This document shows, piece after piece, positions 24,845 through 36,916 of a DNA stretch of 64,000 nucleotides. A program made the position numbers and the translations under genes. Each line of letters begins with the position of its first letter. Within the stretch, counting starts at the first letter, position 1. Below the pieces are notes generated by a model that saw only the letters and a program-made list of their open reading frames with translations, was not told where the DNA came from and searched no databases. The stretch is from Paramecium pentaurelia. Lineage: Eukaryota > Ciliophora > Oligohymenophorea > Peniculida > Parameciidae. The DNA is taken from the NCBI GenBank assembly GCA_905183005.1, contig CAJJDO010000146.1, positions 127,151 through 191,150 of the forward strand, given 5' to 3'.

Positions 24845-26034
24845 TTTTCATAAATTAACTATAAATGAACTTTTTATTAAAAGGTTTTATATAAAATACA
24901 TAATATATTATTACTAATTCTTATTATATATAATTAATACAATATACTAAATATATATTGGAATAATTAATTTTATTTGTTATTTACAAAATATAATATC
25001 TGATTATTTTAGAGTTCATTCTATTCATTTAATATGTTAAATTCTTACTTCTAAATAATTTAATCCCATAGGAATTGAAATACTTTATTTTTTGTTTATT
25101 TAATTAAATGAAGTTTATAATCATTTATATTCCTTTTTAGATTATTATTTTACATTTTTCTTAATAACTAGAATTTTTAATTTAATAGTTATTCTATTTG
25201 TATTTTTTATGAGTAATTTATTTCTCTGTTAAACTTTAAAATTAATATCATATATATATATTTTTTTTTAAATAATAGATTAAGGAATATATTTGATATT
25301 CAAATGAATAATAATAATAATAAGATAAAATAAATTATAATATACTTCTACAATTGAATAAAATATTATAATTTGTATTATATCAACCTTATTTTCTATA
25401 GTTTAATTTATTGTAAAATTTATTTAAAAATTAAGAGAATATTCAATAGAATAGATTGAAACACTTATAGTTAATATTCAATTAAGTTTATACAATTATA
25501 TTTATATAGTTTGTATATTTCTTATACTAATTGAATAGTCCCTCTCTATAAAATGATGTATTAATTATAATAAGCAAGTAATACAAAGTAGATAATATAT
25601 TTTAGATAAATGTCAATTAACAAATAAATTGGTAGAATTTAATATGCAATGAATATAGGAATACATAATAATGGAATAATGTTAAATAAGGAAGGGAATG
25701 ATTGAAATCTGATGATAAATAAAGTACTTGTTAATAATATTGAGTAATCAAATAGAATTTAGAGGTTTATTTGTATAGTTAAAATCACAAACCATACTTA
25801 CATAAATATTTATGTAAGGCATAAGAAAATCAATTAGGTAATTCAAATAGAATATTTCGATTTTTAGTCGAATTGTATGATTCCTCAACATTTTTCATTC
25901 ATTATTATATATGTTTAATATAATGCTTTGCTATATTATTCTAGTAGGATTAGATTAAGTGCTCGGATAATATTTAAATACCCCCACATTCTTCAATTTC
26001 AACCAGCACATTTCTACTTTTATTACTTCAAAAA
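24845..26034. other. Long intergenic region, no secure gene
   Basis: At 1.2 kb this is the longest gap in the window. A minus-strand open frame from about 25240 down into the antisense of the TAF13-like gene reads as Gln/Asn/Lys/Leu-rich text but has no TGA or sensible end, so I do not call it. An 11-bp homopolymer T run lies near 25259. Confidence 0.5.
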
Positions 26035-27790
26035 ATGAATCAAATTTATCAAGTACTCATAATTGTTTGATTGTTCCATGTACTGTTGTTAACAAACAAT
26101 AAAATTGTATGGTGATAACTAAACTCACTTATGGAGGAGATTGTTATACAAAACCTATCAAATCTAATCTAAACTTCACTACAGAAGAAGATGTAGTTAC
26201 TTTGGAATTTGCTTATCTAGCTGTTCATCATCCCTAATCTTAAAAACCTTATACTGGTATCGTAGTAGGTTGGACAAATGATGATGATGAATATTATTGG
26301 GTTGGAGCAGAAGACATAACCTTAATAACCTCAGGTGTAAATTAAACAAACAAATATGCCTAATTTGTTACTATTAATAGTCTAGCTGAGAACACTTGGA
26401 CAAAAGTATATTATAAATAAAAATAATATAGGTTAGGTTTCACATAAGACCAAATTCAATAAAACCATTCAGAATAATCTTTGAAGCCTATTCTGATGCT
26501 ACTGATTATGCAGGTTAGTTTTTGATTACTAATATTTCAATATTTGATAGAGGAATTTGCTCAGAAGGATGCAGTAGTTGTTTATCTTATTCTGAATGTA
26601 CATCATGTGAAAAGGGAAGACTCTATAGAGGTGCCTGCATATCTGATTTCTGTTATTTTGATGCAGGCAGTATAACAGCTAATAAAATCTCAGTAGGATG
26701 GATTTAAGAATAAAATGCTCTATATGGTATAGTATTAAAGAACATTAAAATTAAGGAATGCCATATGGTTAAATTCATAATGAACAAAGCCAATAATGTT
26801 TATATAGATGGATCAAATCCAAAAATAGCTCTTTATTAATATGGATTTAAAATTGTAGAAAATACTTTAACTGCTGCTGGTTGTTAATATTAATTAAAAT
26901 TACCACTCTCTTAATAAGCAGGATATTCATGTCTATTTGAATTCTATTTGTTCTTGAACAATACATCAGTTGAATTAGTTAATTTAACATGGACTTAAGA
27001 ATTTTATTATCCAAATGATAGTTCTATTTTAATAGCAAAAGATATCTCTGGTGATTAAATTTAATTTGGAGTATTGTAAGATTCAATTGATATTGGTCAA
27101 GCCTCAACAAAAGTTGAAGGCAAGGTTCTATTATGTTAAAGTCGTGATTGTAGGTCATTTCATTATGAACCTTAAGTATTGTATTTAAATGATTTTTTTT
27201 ATATTTTGGTGATGCTTGATAATAAATACATGGATTTTGGAGCAGATTATAAATTTCAATTAGTAAGTGCTGTGGCTCTTGGAAATGGAACAAATATTAA
27301 TTTAAAATCTTAAGGTGAAAGTGAAAAAAATATGAGTGCTACTATTTATAAATTTATTGTTCCAGTTGCAGTTTAAAATTGTACAATTTAAATCACAGCT
27401 TAATTGGTTGAAAGAGATATAGATGACAACTATCCAACAGATACAAGAAGAAGATTGTCTTTAAGAAGGCTTTTATAAACTACTAATGAAACTACTTCTA
27501 TTGCTAATTCAGGATATTCAGTATCAGGTAGTATTAAAGTTGAAAGCATTGAAATATTACCTTATTGGAAGGTATATCCAAAGGATGCTCCTTATATTAT
27601 CATAGGAGTTTCTGCTGGTTTAGTTCTGATGGCAATAATCTTATATTGTGCTTGTTTGTCTTTCAGTTAGAAGGTACCTGATAATCAGCCAAATACATTT
27701 AAAGTCAACAATTTAATTTTGATTGAAGATGATAAAGAGAAAAATAGGATAAAAGAAATATTTTAGAGTAATCCTTAGAAAAATAATTGA
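26035..27790 (+). CDS. Cysteine-rich type I membrane protein with apparent 1-nt frameshift
   Basis: After removing one 26-nt intron the length is one base short of a multiple of three. The N-terminus reads MNQIYQVLIIV, then hits TGA. Adding one T in the TTT at 26064-26066 restores a good signal peptide leading into NCMVITKLTYGG. The ectodomain is ~530 residues with a Cys cluster (CSEGCSSCLSYSECTSCEKG) and several N-glycosylation sites. A transmembrane helix (IIIGVSAGLVLMAIILYC) and a ~50-residue acidic/basic tail end the protein. The cluster resembles furin-like/EGF-like cysteine repeats of ciliate surface proteins. The frameshift may be an assembly homopolymer error rather than a true mutation. 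Confidence 0.72.
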
Positions 27791-27919
27791 TAAATATTAA
27801 ATAATTACAATTATTTTATATAATTTTATGTTTTAAGATAATTTTATAACAAATTTATTAAAATTTATTATAAATTTTGAAATATCTATTCAATTACTTT
27901 TATTTAAAGTATATAAAAA

Positions 27920-28609
27920 TCAATATTTTGAAAGCTAATAGTTTTTTTATCTCTAAAAACTTAAGGGTGGATTGAATATTGCTTGTAGATGTTCATCATT
28001 TTAATTTTATAAATCATCGTTTTTACAAACTTAAGTCTAAATATTACTATCTCTTCTTTAAATAAATATAGAATTTTAATATTAAGATGTAGGAGAAGAT
28101 GATATTTATTTTTATGTATGTATTCTTGTTGACTCTATTAAATTGGAAAGTATATTATTTTGATTATTAGGTTTGTTATTAAAAAATAACCTAAATTTTT
28201 TGATGTTTGTATCACTATTAATAAAGTTTGTTTATTTTCTTTTATATAGCTAAAATAATCTAGTAAGCAATAATTACACAGTTTTTGATTTCAAACAGTG
28301 AGCAAGTATGATAGTTAATTCATCAATGATATCATCCAATAATTTTTTATTGTTATCTACTTCTTTAGATTTCATACTAATTTCTGCAATTCTAATTATG
28401 TATTTATATTTATCCGATGTTTATTAAGTGGTTTTTATTAGTTTTTATGCATAATCTGCTATGAATTAAATTTCTTTATTGATTTGATGATAGTCAAAAT
28501 TCGAAGGGTATTAATATACTTTATTCTATATATGATAGTCAATTGAAGGAATATGCTAATGAAATTTTTTTTAGCTAGAAAATTAAATTGTATCTAATTG
28601 ATTAGCCAT
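27920..28609 (-). CDS. Hypothetical protein, 229 aa
   Basis: Intronless frame of 230 codons including TGA, starting MANQLDTIQFSSQKKFHQ. The first ~130 residues look helical (INKEIQFIADYAQKLIKTTQ; LLDDIIDELTIILAHCLKS). The C-terminal half is Asn/Gln/Ser-rich and basic. There is no signal peptide or membrane span. The family is not recognised. It converges with the cysteine-rich membrane-protein gene, the stop codons being about 130 bp apart. Confidence 0.65.
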
Positions 28610-28627
28610 TTTTAATATTAAAAATAT

Positions 28628-31600
28628 TCATTATCTTTGTTTGATGAATTTCTTCAATAATGGAACTGCTACTTTAGGTTCATTCATTTGAATATGTCCT
28701 GGAATCTTTGATGCCAATTACAATAAAGTTGGTGGAGCATAATCTAAAAATTACATTTAAAATTGAAACCTTCATTGTAAGTCATGCAGAAACAAACAGT
28801 CTTTGTGCTTGGTCCAGCTACTGGTACATGGCCTTAAGCAAATTCACCCAAATAATGTGATAGCTCACATAAAATATCAGCAGCATTGTCTTTATTAACT
28901 TCAATAGTTGGTGGACATCTTAGTAAATATTATCCAAATATAAATACTTTGGTTAAGGTACTGGAGCAGGTGGTTAAGGTTCTTCTTCTTCTGGAATTGA
29001 TGGTTCTTCTTCTTCTGGAATTGATGGTTCTTCTTCTGATTCAACAGGTGGTTCAACAGGTGGTTCAACATCCTCCTCTGGAACTGATGGTTCATCTTCA
29101 GGTAATTCTGGTTCTTCTTCATGATCTGGATCAGGTACAGGTTCGTCAGGAATTTCTGGTGTTTCCTCTGGTGTTTCTTCTTCAGATTCAACAGGTGGTT
29201 CAACAGGTGGTTCAACTGGAGTTTCTTCTGGAGTTTCTTCTTCACTCAAAGATGGTGGTGGAAGTGGGTTTTCTTCTTCTGGTTCATAAGGAATATCCTC
29301 TTCAGGTTCAGATGGAATAGGAGGAATAGGTGGTTCAACCCATTCTTCTTCACTTGCTGGTTCTGATGGTATTACAGGAACTGGAGGAGGTGGGACTGGA
29401 TCTGTTGGCTTAGGAGTATATCCCCAATGTTCATCGTATTTCAATTCTCTATATGAACCATCACAAAGATTGTAATGGAGATTGAAGATCTTACCACTGT
29501 ATGATTTATAGAATTGATCTTATCCGACATATAAGTATTTATGAGGAGCATCAAAATGCTTAACATTTTCAAAGTGGACTTCTCCCTTTCTAGTGAAAAA
29601 CTCAACATAACCATAAGCCTTAGAGATATGTCTGTTGTAACCGAAGTAAATATAATGCCAGTGTACCAAATCCTTTTCATATGGGATAGCCTACCAATAG
29701 GTTGGGTTACCATTTCCATACAAATCTGAGTAAGTATATGTTGTGAAAGCTAAGACTGAATCCTTCTTTTCACTTCCTACAAATAATGCCAAATCTCTAT
29801 CTCCCAATTGTTTGGCATTTTGGTTTACTGCAAGATTGTTCAATGTTAATCTGAATGCTGAGTACCAAGATTCTGGATTTTAAACAGGATACCATTTGAA
29901 CCAACCAGAAACTGAATATTCTTGAGCATAAATTGGTTCAGTATTCTCAACAACTGATGATGCATCAAATTATGAATCAGCACCATGGAATTCGAAATCA
30001 TGAAGATTAGATATCTATCTTTCGCATTTCTCTTCAGGTAAGTGATTACAAGCAAATACAAAATCATTAGCTTCTGTCTCTGTTCCAATGAATACATTTT
30101 AACCAGCATTAGCTTAAACTAATCTAAATTGACCTTAGAATGATGGGACATCTCCTTGTTGACCAGCCAATTAGAAATATAATTAAGATGGTTTTTCATG
30201 ACTAACATTAATTTCATTAATTGTTGTTTATCCATCTTCATTTACAACAGCAACTGCTTTTTCATTACAATATGAATAATAAACATAAATCCATTTACCT
30301 TCAATATCACCAACTTAAATTACAGTTGTTGATAATCCTTAACTGTCATATGATTAGAATTCCAAACCTTCTTTAGTCAAATATACACTCAAAGCATTAT
30401 CATTAACTTCACCAGTTGTATGTTCAGATTCAGAAACTCTTGCTACGAAATATCTTTCAGATTATCTTCCATGAACTAAGAATGTTGGATAAGCTTAAAG
30501 CCATCTAGTGTAAAATCCAAATCCATAACAACTTAAATCTTCTCCTTCCAATTATTTATTGACTAATGGAGTAGCTTCATCAACAGAAGATGTATAAACT
30601 ATCTCGTTCACTGAATTCAAACAAGTCTTTTCAACAGCACTGGGTGGTTCAATTGGAGGAACTACAATAGGTGGTTCTTCAAATTCTTCGAATTCTTCCT
30701 CAATTTCTTCAACCCATTCTTCTGTTGTTTCTTCAGGTGATTCTTCATGATTTGGATTAACAGGTGGTTCATCAGGAATCTCTGTTTCTTCTTCTGGACT
30801 CTCTTCTGGACTTGGTTCAACAGGTGGTTCAACAGGAGGTTCGTTTTCTTCATGTTTTTCCTCTGGACCCTTTTCATCTGGGATTTCTGGTTCTTCTTCT
30901 TCTTCTCCAGGTGGTGTTGGTGGTGTAGGTTCTTCTTCATTTGGAATTTCCTTCTCTTCTGGACCTTTTTCATCTGGAATTTCTGGTTTTTCTTCTTCTC
31001 CAGGTGGTGTTGGTGGTGTAGGTTCTTCTTCATGTGGAATTTCTTTCTCTTCTGGTCCTTTTTCATCTGGGATTTCGGGTTTTTCTTCTTCTCCAGGAGG
31101 TGTTGGTGGAGTTGGTTCTTCTTCATGAGGAATTTCCTTTTCTTCTGGACCTTTTTCATCTGGAATTTCGGGTTTTTCTTCTTCTCCAGGTGGTGTTGGT
31201 GGAGTTGGTTCTTCTTCATGTGGAATTTCTTTTTCTTCAGGACCTTTTTCATCTGGGATTTCAGGAACAGGTTCATCAGGTAGACCTGGTTCATCTTCAC
31301 ATGGTGCAGGTTATCCACAACCTTATTAAACGACTTATAAGTCCTTAATCTTTCCCTTGATTTTGATGACTGTCACAGGATTGGATTGACATTGTTATCT
31401 GCAACTGTTAAATTATTTGAGAAGATAGATGCATAATTTGAGTAAAGTTGCTTCACATTCATCAGCTGTTTCTGGATTGCTTAATCCTTTAAGTTTTTGT
31501 CTGAACTCTGCTAAAATTGGTTCTCCAATTTTGCTTTCAGTCTTTGGCAATTCCAATTTATTCAACTATTTCTCTAATGATTTGAACTTTCTCTTTTGAA

Positions 31601-31878
31601 TGAGCTCTTTGATGGCTTCTAATCTATCGATATCTCTATGTAAGGAATCCTTATGTTGAACAATATCAGCCCAAGCTGCCATTTAAGCAGAGACTCTCTC
31701 AAACTCATTCTGGGGTGTCGAACAACTCATTGATGTAGTATCCAGAAGGGCTATATCAGACAAATCCATAGATAATAAGGATGTACCCAAATCCAATTCA
31801 GCAGATAGGGCTAGAATGTAATACAATATTACCACTTCCCAACACTAGTATACATATGACTAATGTCGAACTTCTCAT
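28628..31878 (-). CDS. Secreted protein with acidic/proline-rich repeat arms and LamG-like core
   Basis: Three introns (22, 29 and 26 nt) give 1058 codons including TGA. A signal peptide (MRSSTLVICILVLGSALSA) leads into a ~190-residue helical domain with paired cysteines (FNSCRQQCQSNP). A tandem array of a 31-residue unit (containing GPEEKEIPHEEEPTPPTPPG) follows, then two beta-rich ~180-residue blocks that look like LamG/concanavalin-type folds (VSGWFKWYPVQNPESWYSAF; GKIFNLHYNLCDGSYREL). A second acidic/proline arm (VEPPVEPPVE and PSIPEEEE repeats) precedes a small Cys-containing tail (KTVCFCMTYNE). Codons and base composition are less AT-rich than neighbours, as in highly expressed genes. 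A structural surface-coat, extrusome or adhesive role is inference. Confidence 0.82.
30868..31275 (-). repeat. 93-bp tandem repeat array in coding sequence
   Basis: The landmark tcatctgg/tcatctgga recurs at 30874, 30970, 31063, 31156 and 31249. Three intervals are 93 bp and one is 96 bp, the extra codon falling in a Glu run. Each unit codes 31 residues rich in Glu, Pro and Lys. Units are nearly identical, so the array is probably young and length-variable. Confidence 0.93.
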
Positions 31879-32025
31879 TTTTAATAAAATATTATAAAAA
31901 CGGATTTCATTGTATTTAATTCACATATCACTTCTAATACATAAATATTTCAATATAATCTTAACTAATTTTGATAATTATAGGATAGAAGACTCAAATC
32001 TATCAAATATATATATATAAATGAA

Positions 32026-32925
32026 TCAAAATTAATCATCATTCTACTAAGGCATATTTAAATCTGCTTTAATCTTAATCAAATTTTCTTAAAGTCTTTT
32101 CAATTTTTCATCTAATTTTTATAATTTTACCAATCTCTCATTTTCTACTTATCTAATCTATTAATAAATATCATTAATCTTATGTTTGTTATCTAACCAT
32201 CTAGAATAGTTTTCCTGATGTTATATAGTCCTTCTAGCAAATAATTTTTCAAATGTCTCTTAAAAATTCTTTTGGTTTGCCTTTAATTAAGTATCGAATC
32301 CTTTTTAATCCTATAAAAATATTAAATTATAATTATTTACCACCAATACCAATAGTTCAGATTCCTTTTATCTAATTAAATCCAAAAAATTGGAGTCATA
32401 AAAAATTTGTTTAAAATCAGGCAATGGTTGACTTTGAAATTAATTCAATTGTTCACAACGATTCCTTAAGTCTTCAGATTTTTATATAAATTATTCTTCT
32501 ATTAAGGCTTTTTCTGAGTTTATTTCTTAAATTTTATCCATTTCTTTTTGTATTTCCTAAATGATTAATTTGTATTATATTACTTCCAATTTTTTTCTTC
32601 TTTACTCTTCAAGTCGTTTCTATTTTAATTCTTCCACTTTCTTAGCTCTCTCTAATTCTTAGATTTTCTATTAATCTATTTATGCATCCATTTAAAGAAT
32701 CACTTTAGTAAAATCTGTCTAGTAATGTTTAATCATAACACTTACTATTGCAATGATATCACTTGTATTTGAAACTTAAATTGTATCACCTTCTTCATCT
32801 TAATATGACAATTCAATATTTGTTAAAAGGGGATACTTTTATTGGATTTCTTATTACAAATCCTCATATGATTGTACTCCATCAAAAGTAATTTATTCAT
32901 TTTAGTATCTAACTTAGATATCCAT
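32026..32925 (-). CDS. PB1-domain coiled-coil protein
   Basis: One 30-nt intron gives 290 codons including TGA. Residues 1-80 form a PB1-like fold: MDIQVRYQNEQITFDGV, then SYEDLQQEIQQKYP, and an acidic OPCA-type loop (SYQDEEGDTIQVSNTSDI). PB1 domains bind each other head to tail through this acidic loop and a basic patch. The remaining ~200 residues are one long coiled coil (Lys/Glu/Gln/Leu heptads) with a short acidic end. An adaptor or scaffold role is likely; partners are unknown. The PB1 call rests on the acidic loop and strand pattern only. Confidence 0.72.
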
Positions 32926-33035
32926 TAGTATTAATGGTTGTTCGAAAGAATATTTTTTAATTTAAATACTTATCTGGGATATTATAGAATAAAGTCAACA
33001 AATAAAAATGAAAATTAGTAAAAAATATCAATTAA

Positions 33036-34164
33036 TCAATCCAAACAATTATAATATCCTAAATTTAATAAGATCTATTCATTTGTTAAAATTGGTTATG
33101 GATTTCTTGCAATTCCTGAATGAACTCTTATTTAAACATCTGAAAAGGCAATCCATCTTTATGCTTATATTTTGAATATATCTAAATAATCTTCATTCAA
33201 TTATTTATTTATTATTATCGTACAAATCTATTTTAATTCTTAACCTAATTAAATAAGTTCTAAAATCATAACAGTAAATGCTTAAATTTAATAAATATAT
33301 CATTACATTTCTCTTTATAATACTCTTTTTAAATGCAATACAAATATCTATCCATAATACTTTTATATCCTAAACATTTCAAATAAATTGATAAATAGGT
33401 TAAATATATCCCTAATCTATCTGTTCCCAAATTCCCAATTGATATCAATAATTTATACATAGTACTACATAAGTTTTGTCTATTGATTAATTCTTATTCT
33501 TAATTCATTTATTAAAACTTTTCATAATGAATTAAATTTGTCATAATAATAAAATATATACTATATCTAATGAAAAATTAAGAACTAAATTCTTCAACAT
33601 CAAAGTTTTTTTTTTAAGATAATTTTGGCAACAATTGTTAGGAATCATTTTTTATGTGTTTTATAAAAGCATAAGATGTTTTCATCTTTTGTAAAACAAT
33701 ATCTATATCATTAGTATTAGGTAATTTATTTTCAATTATTGCTTATCTAATATTTTTGATTTATTGTAAACTATCAAACAATTAGCCACAACAATATGAA
33801 TAAATTAACATAACATAATCTGTTTCAAATGCTTCTTAACAATCTAAAATATAGAATTTAATATATACCTTATGGTGATTTTAATTAACAATTACTTACC
33901 ATAGGTTCATAGGTGAATGAGGGATGGAAGAGTGGCTATTTGTTTAGAATAGGTTTCTAATTATATATGGATTAATACTAAGTTATTAAGGAATAGTTGT
34001 AAATATTGTGGAATGACTTAAAAATTCCCCTAAATAATTTTGTTTCTTAAGTCATCTGCATCTTATAAGACTTAGAGTTCATTTGGATACAACTATAAAT
34101 TGACAGATTTAAGTTCAAATAAACTTCTTTTAGTTGTTGTGGTTGTTTTAAAAAAGCAATACAT
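33036..34164 (-). CDS. Hypothetical helical protein, 340 aa
   Basis: Four introns (22, 25, 26 and 33 nt) are needed and give 341 codons including TGA. It starts MYCFFKTTTTTKRSLFELK, then is alpha-helical throughout: LRNKIIQGNFQVIPQYLQLF, a Cys-containing YVMLIYSYCCGQLFDSLQQ, YSIYFIIMTNLIHYEKF and MYKLLISIGNLGTDRLGIY. The C-terminus contains IRVHSGIARNPQPILTNEQ. Hydrophobic patches are amphipathic rather than membrane spanning. A BRO1-type or similar helical solenoid is possible, but I cannot assign a family. Each intron removes a TGA or frameshift, which supports the gene model. Confidence 0.68.
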
Positions 34165-34211
34165 TTATTTAATTAATTATTTTTTTCACAGTATTTAAGT
34201 ATATATATAAA

Positions 34212-35296
34212 TCATTATGGTGAATCAAATTTTAAAGGCTCCTTAACAGAACTTTTAACATTATCTTCAAAAATTAATTATCTTAGTTTCTAGATACTTT
34301 TGTATTTCATTCTATTAAATGATTTTAATGGACTTATTTATTAATTGATAGTTGGTATTGGTATTATTAATTTTTATTATTGATTAGATTTAATGTTGTA
34401 ATTATTATTCATTTTAAAGAGGTATCTACTAGATGTAGAAGAAGAACTAATAGGAGTTAATTTATTGATTTCTTCAGAAACAGCAATATCATTAGAGTAA
34501 TTAGGTGATTGAGTGACTATTTAAAGATTGTTACGATTATTTTAAAAGTTTGGTTTAATGAGTTTGAATTCTTTTGATTCTAGTTAATTATTGAAATCTG
34601 ATTCTTCAGGATTTAAATAATATGATTAAGTGATTGGAATTTAAGTGGATATATTAGAATGACATTTATTTTCTTTGAATGATTCAATTTCATGTATGAT
34701 TGCTTTAAGATCTAGTTTTCTGTATTATTCATCTATATGGATTTAGATTCTCTTATTTTTGGATTAATAAAACTTAAGTTCAAATTGTTTGAGTTTCTCT
34801 TCAATTTATTTTTTAGAACAATTTTGAGAATGATAATAAGATTCAAATTAGAAAAGTAGGATATTCTCTAATTCTTAATTCATATTCTCAATTTACTCAA
34901 AATTTGAATAACAAAATCTATTTTATAATAATTTATAAAAAAATACTGCTTAGCCATTTAAATACATTATAGAGCTTTTCTGTAATTGATCTCTTTAAGC
35001 TTATTGAAAAAGTAATGATAGAATTAGGGTTCTTTAATACCTATGTTATGATTGATCATATGTTCAAAAATGATCTCATATTCTTGAGACAATTCAGCCT
35101 AAATAAGATAAAAAACAAAATACATATTCAATGAAGAGGTCTACAATTTCTTGATGTTCCTTTAATTCCAGATATGGATTAAATAGAAACACCCTTAACT
35201 TTTCTTTATATGTATCCTATGAACATATTTTTCTTAGATCTTCGAAATAACTAAAGTATTTGAGGATGGTTACCTTAAATCAAAAAATGCCTCCAT
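34212..35296 (-). CDS. Hypothetical protein, 337 aa
   Basis: Three introns (23, 25 and 23 nt) give 338 codons including TGA. The N-terminal ~135 residues are well ordered and helical (YFEDLRKICSQDTYKEKLRV; FEHMINHNIGIKEPQFYHY). A coiled coil with QNCSKKQIEEKLKQFELK follows. The last ~140 residues are Ser/Asn/Gln-rich and disordered, with TPISSSSTSSRY. I do not recognise the family. The stop lies 47 bp upstream of the next gene's start on the same strand. Confidence 0.68.
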
Positions 35297-35863
35297 TTGA
35301 TGTTAATTTTAAATACAATATAATGTCATAATGATTTATTAATTTACAAATCACATTTTTCATAATTTTAACATAATAATTGTTCATTAGAATAATATTT
35401 CTAAAACGGAACCATAAACCAATTATTTGATTAAATAACAATTAGTATTGAACACTTAATTGGTTTTATAGTATCTAATAATAATAATTAAGCTATTGTA
35501 ATAGAATCATATAATTAATGGAATATACAAATTGCTTCATTTTAAGTAGTAATGTGTTCAGATTTCTAATTAAGTATTAATGTATTTGTAATAACAATAT
35601 ATGAATTCATTTAATATTATAATTAATACTTTATAGTAATTTCTCATGTACATGTCAATTAAGAGTGTAAATACTTTAGTGATTCAATTGTATAATAATT
35701 TGGAGTATTATATGATAACTAATAATATAATGACAATAATTTATATTTTAATTAAAGATAGATGATACAAATGATAACATTTGATATATTAGATGAAATA
35801 AAATAATTATTTTGTATATATTTATTATAGTAAGTTTATGATAATATTAATATATAATATAAA
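35297..35863. other. Intergenic, AT-rich, nothing recognised
   Basis: Gap between two minus-strand genes. No protein-like frame and no notable repeat. Confidence 0.6.
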
Positions 35864-36916
35864 TCAATAAAAAGAATCTGAACAACATATAGCTGCTTTA
35901 GTTTTTTAAGGATCTAAATAATTCTTTGCTAATTCTTCATCTATTTCATCAATTCTAGACCAGAAATCTTTAGTTAATCTTAACCAACCATTTTAACGAG
36001 CATGCATATATATTCCAGATGTTAATTCAGAAAGAGAACATAAATGCCAACCTTATTTACAACTACTCAAACTCTAATGATAATTGCATCCATCACAACC
36101 TAAATAGAAGAGTCTATTGTTGACTTATCCAGGGAAATTGACTAATTTACTTATTTCCAATTCTATGTATATATAAATATATATACATAAAAATGGTATG
36201 TTGTAGAAGGTTAGATCATCTAAATATAATAAAGGACCATTGAACCAGGGATCTCCTCCTATATAGAAGGGACCATCATTCTTTAAAGGTCTGGCTTTCA
36301 AAGACAATACATTGTCATGAATACCGTTTATATATAAATCAATGCTTAAACCTTATAAAACAATTGCTAAATGGTTCCATTTCCTACCAGTCACACTTCC
36401 TTTACTACGAAGATTCTCCTTATCATAAGATGTACTAACTATAACTTCTATTTATCCTCCTCCAACATTTGCCTCATCATGAAATGGCCACAATAATATT
36501 GTTGGAGTATATTCATTTGACTTAGAAGCTTTACGCAGTATAGTTGTAAATGACTATTATGAAGACAATGGATATATCCACATGGAAATAGTGACTAACT
36601 CATGATATTAATCATGATGTGGAATAATTGAATATTGTTCTCCACTATAATAGACAGAATTGCCAACTGCTCCTCTGCCTGGACCAAGTTCACAAGGTTA
36701 TTATATGTGATTTAATAATTGACTATCATCCATTTGATTTTTGTCAAATCTCCATAAACCTATAATTGAATCTAGGGGAGCAAAGGTCATATCAACAATT
36801 TAGTTATTTACACATAAATGACCCTCTAATTTAAAACAAATTTCTGGTTCTTGAGAATGAATTCTTAAAACAAGAATGAAAATTAAATTTAACATATTAT
36901 AAAATTTGAATTTCAT
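35864..36916 (-). CDS. Secreted LamG-like (concanavalin fold) protein
   Basis: One 24-nt intron (in frame) gives 343 codons including TGA. A signal peptide ends near RIHS; the second ATG (36895) would make a tighter one (MLNLIFILVLRIHSQ). The core is a LamG/pentraxin-type domain of ~190 residues: a Cys-bounded entry, ISMWIYPLSSQQSFTTILRK, GRKWNHLAIVLQGLSIDLYI-NG, and FYIGGDPWFNGPLLYLDDL. A Cys-rich C-terminal module follows with CDGCNYHQSLSSCKQGWHLC and a paired cysteine near the end (ICCSDS). Such proteins usually bind sugars or act at the cell surface; ligand unknown. Confidence 0.8.

Noticed and set aside
24850..25240. Minus-strand gene starting MILILKFNREINYSQ
   Set aside because: Frame has no TGA and runs antisense into the TAF13-like gene; composition alone is not enough.
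28886..29444. Three overlapping frames rich in Leu/Val, Trp/Phe or Lys/His over the repeat gene
   Set aside because: They are shadows of the acidic/proline repeat arm of the secreted protein; the minus-strand frame beginning KYDEHWGYTPKP is the real one.
30662..31348. Long Trp/Phe-rich and Lys/His-rich frames
   Set aside because: Shadows of the 93-bp repeat array; the coding frame is the Glu/Pro one.
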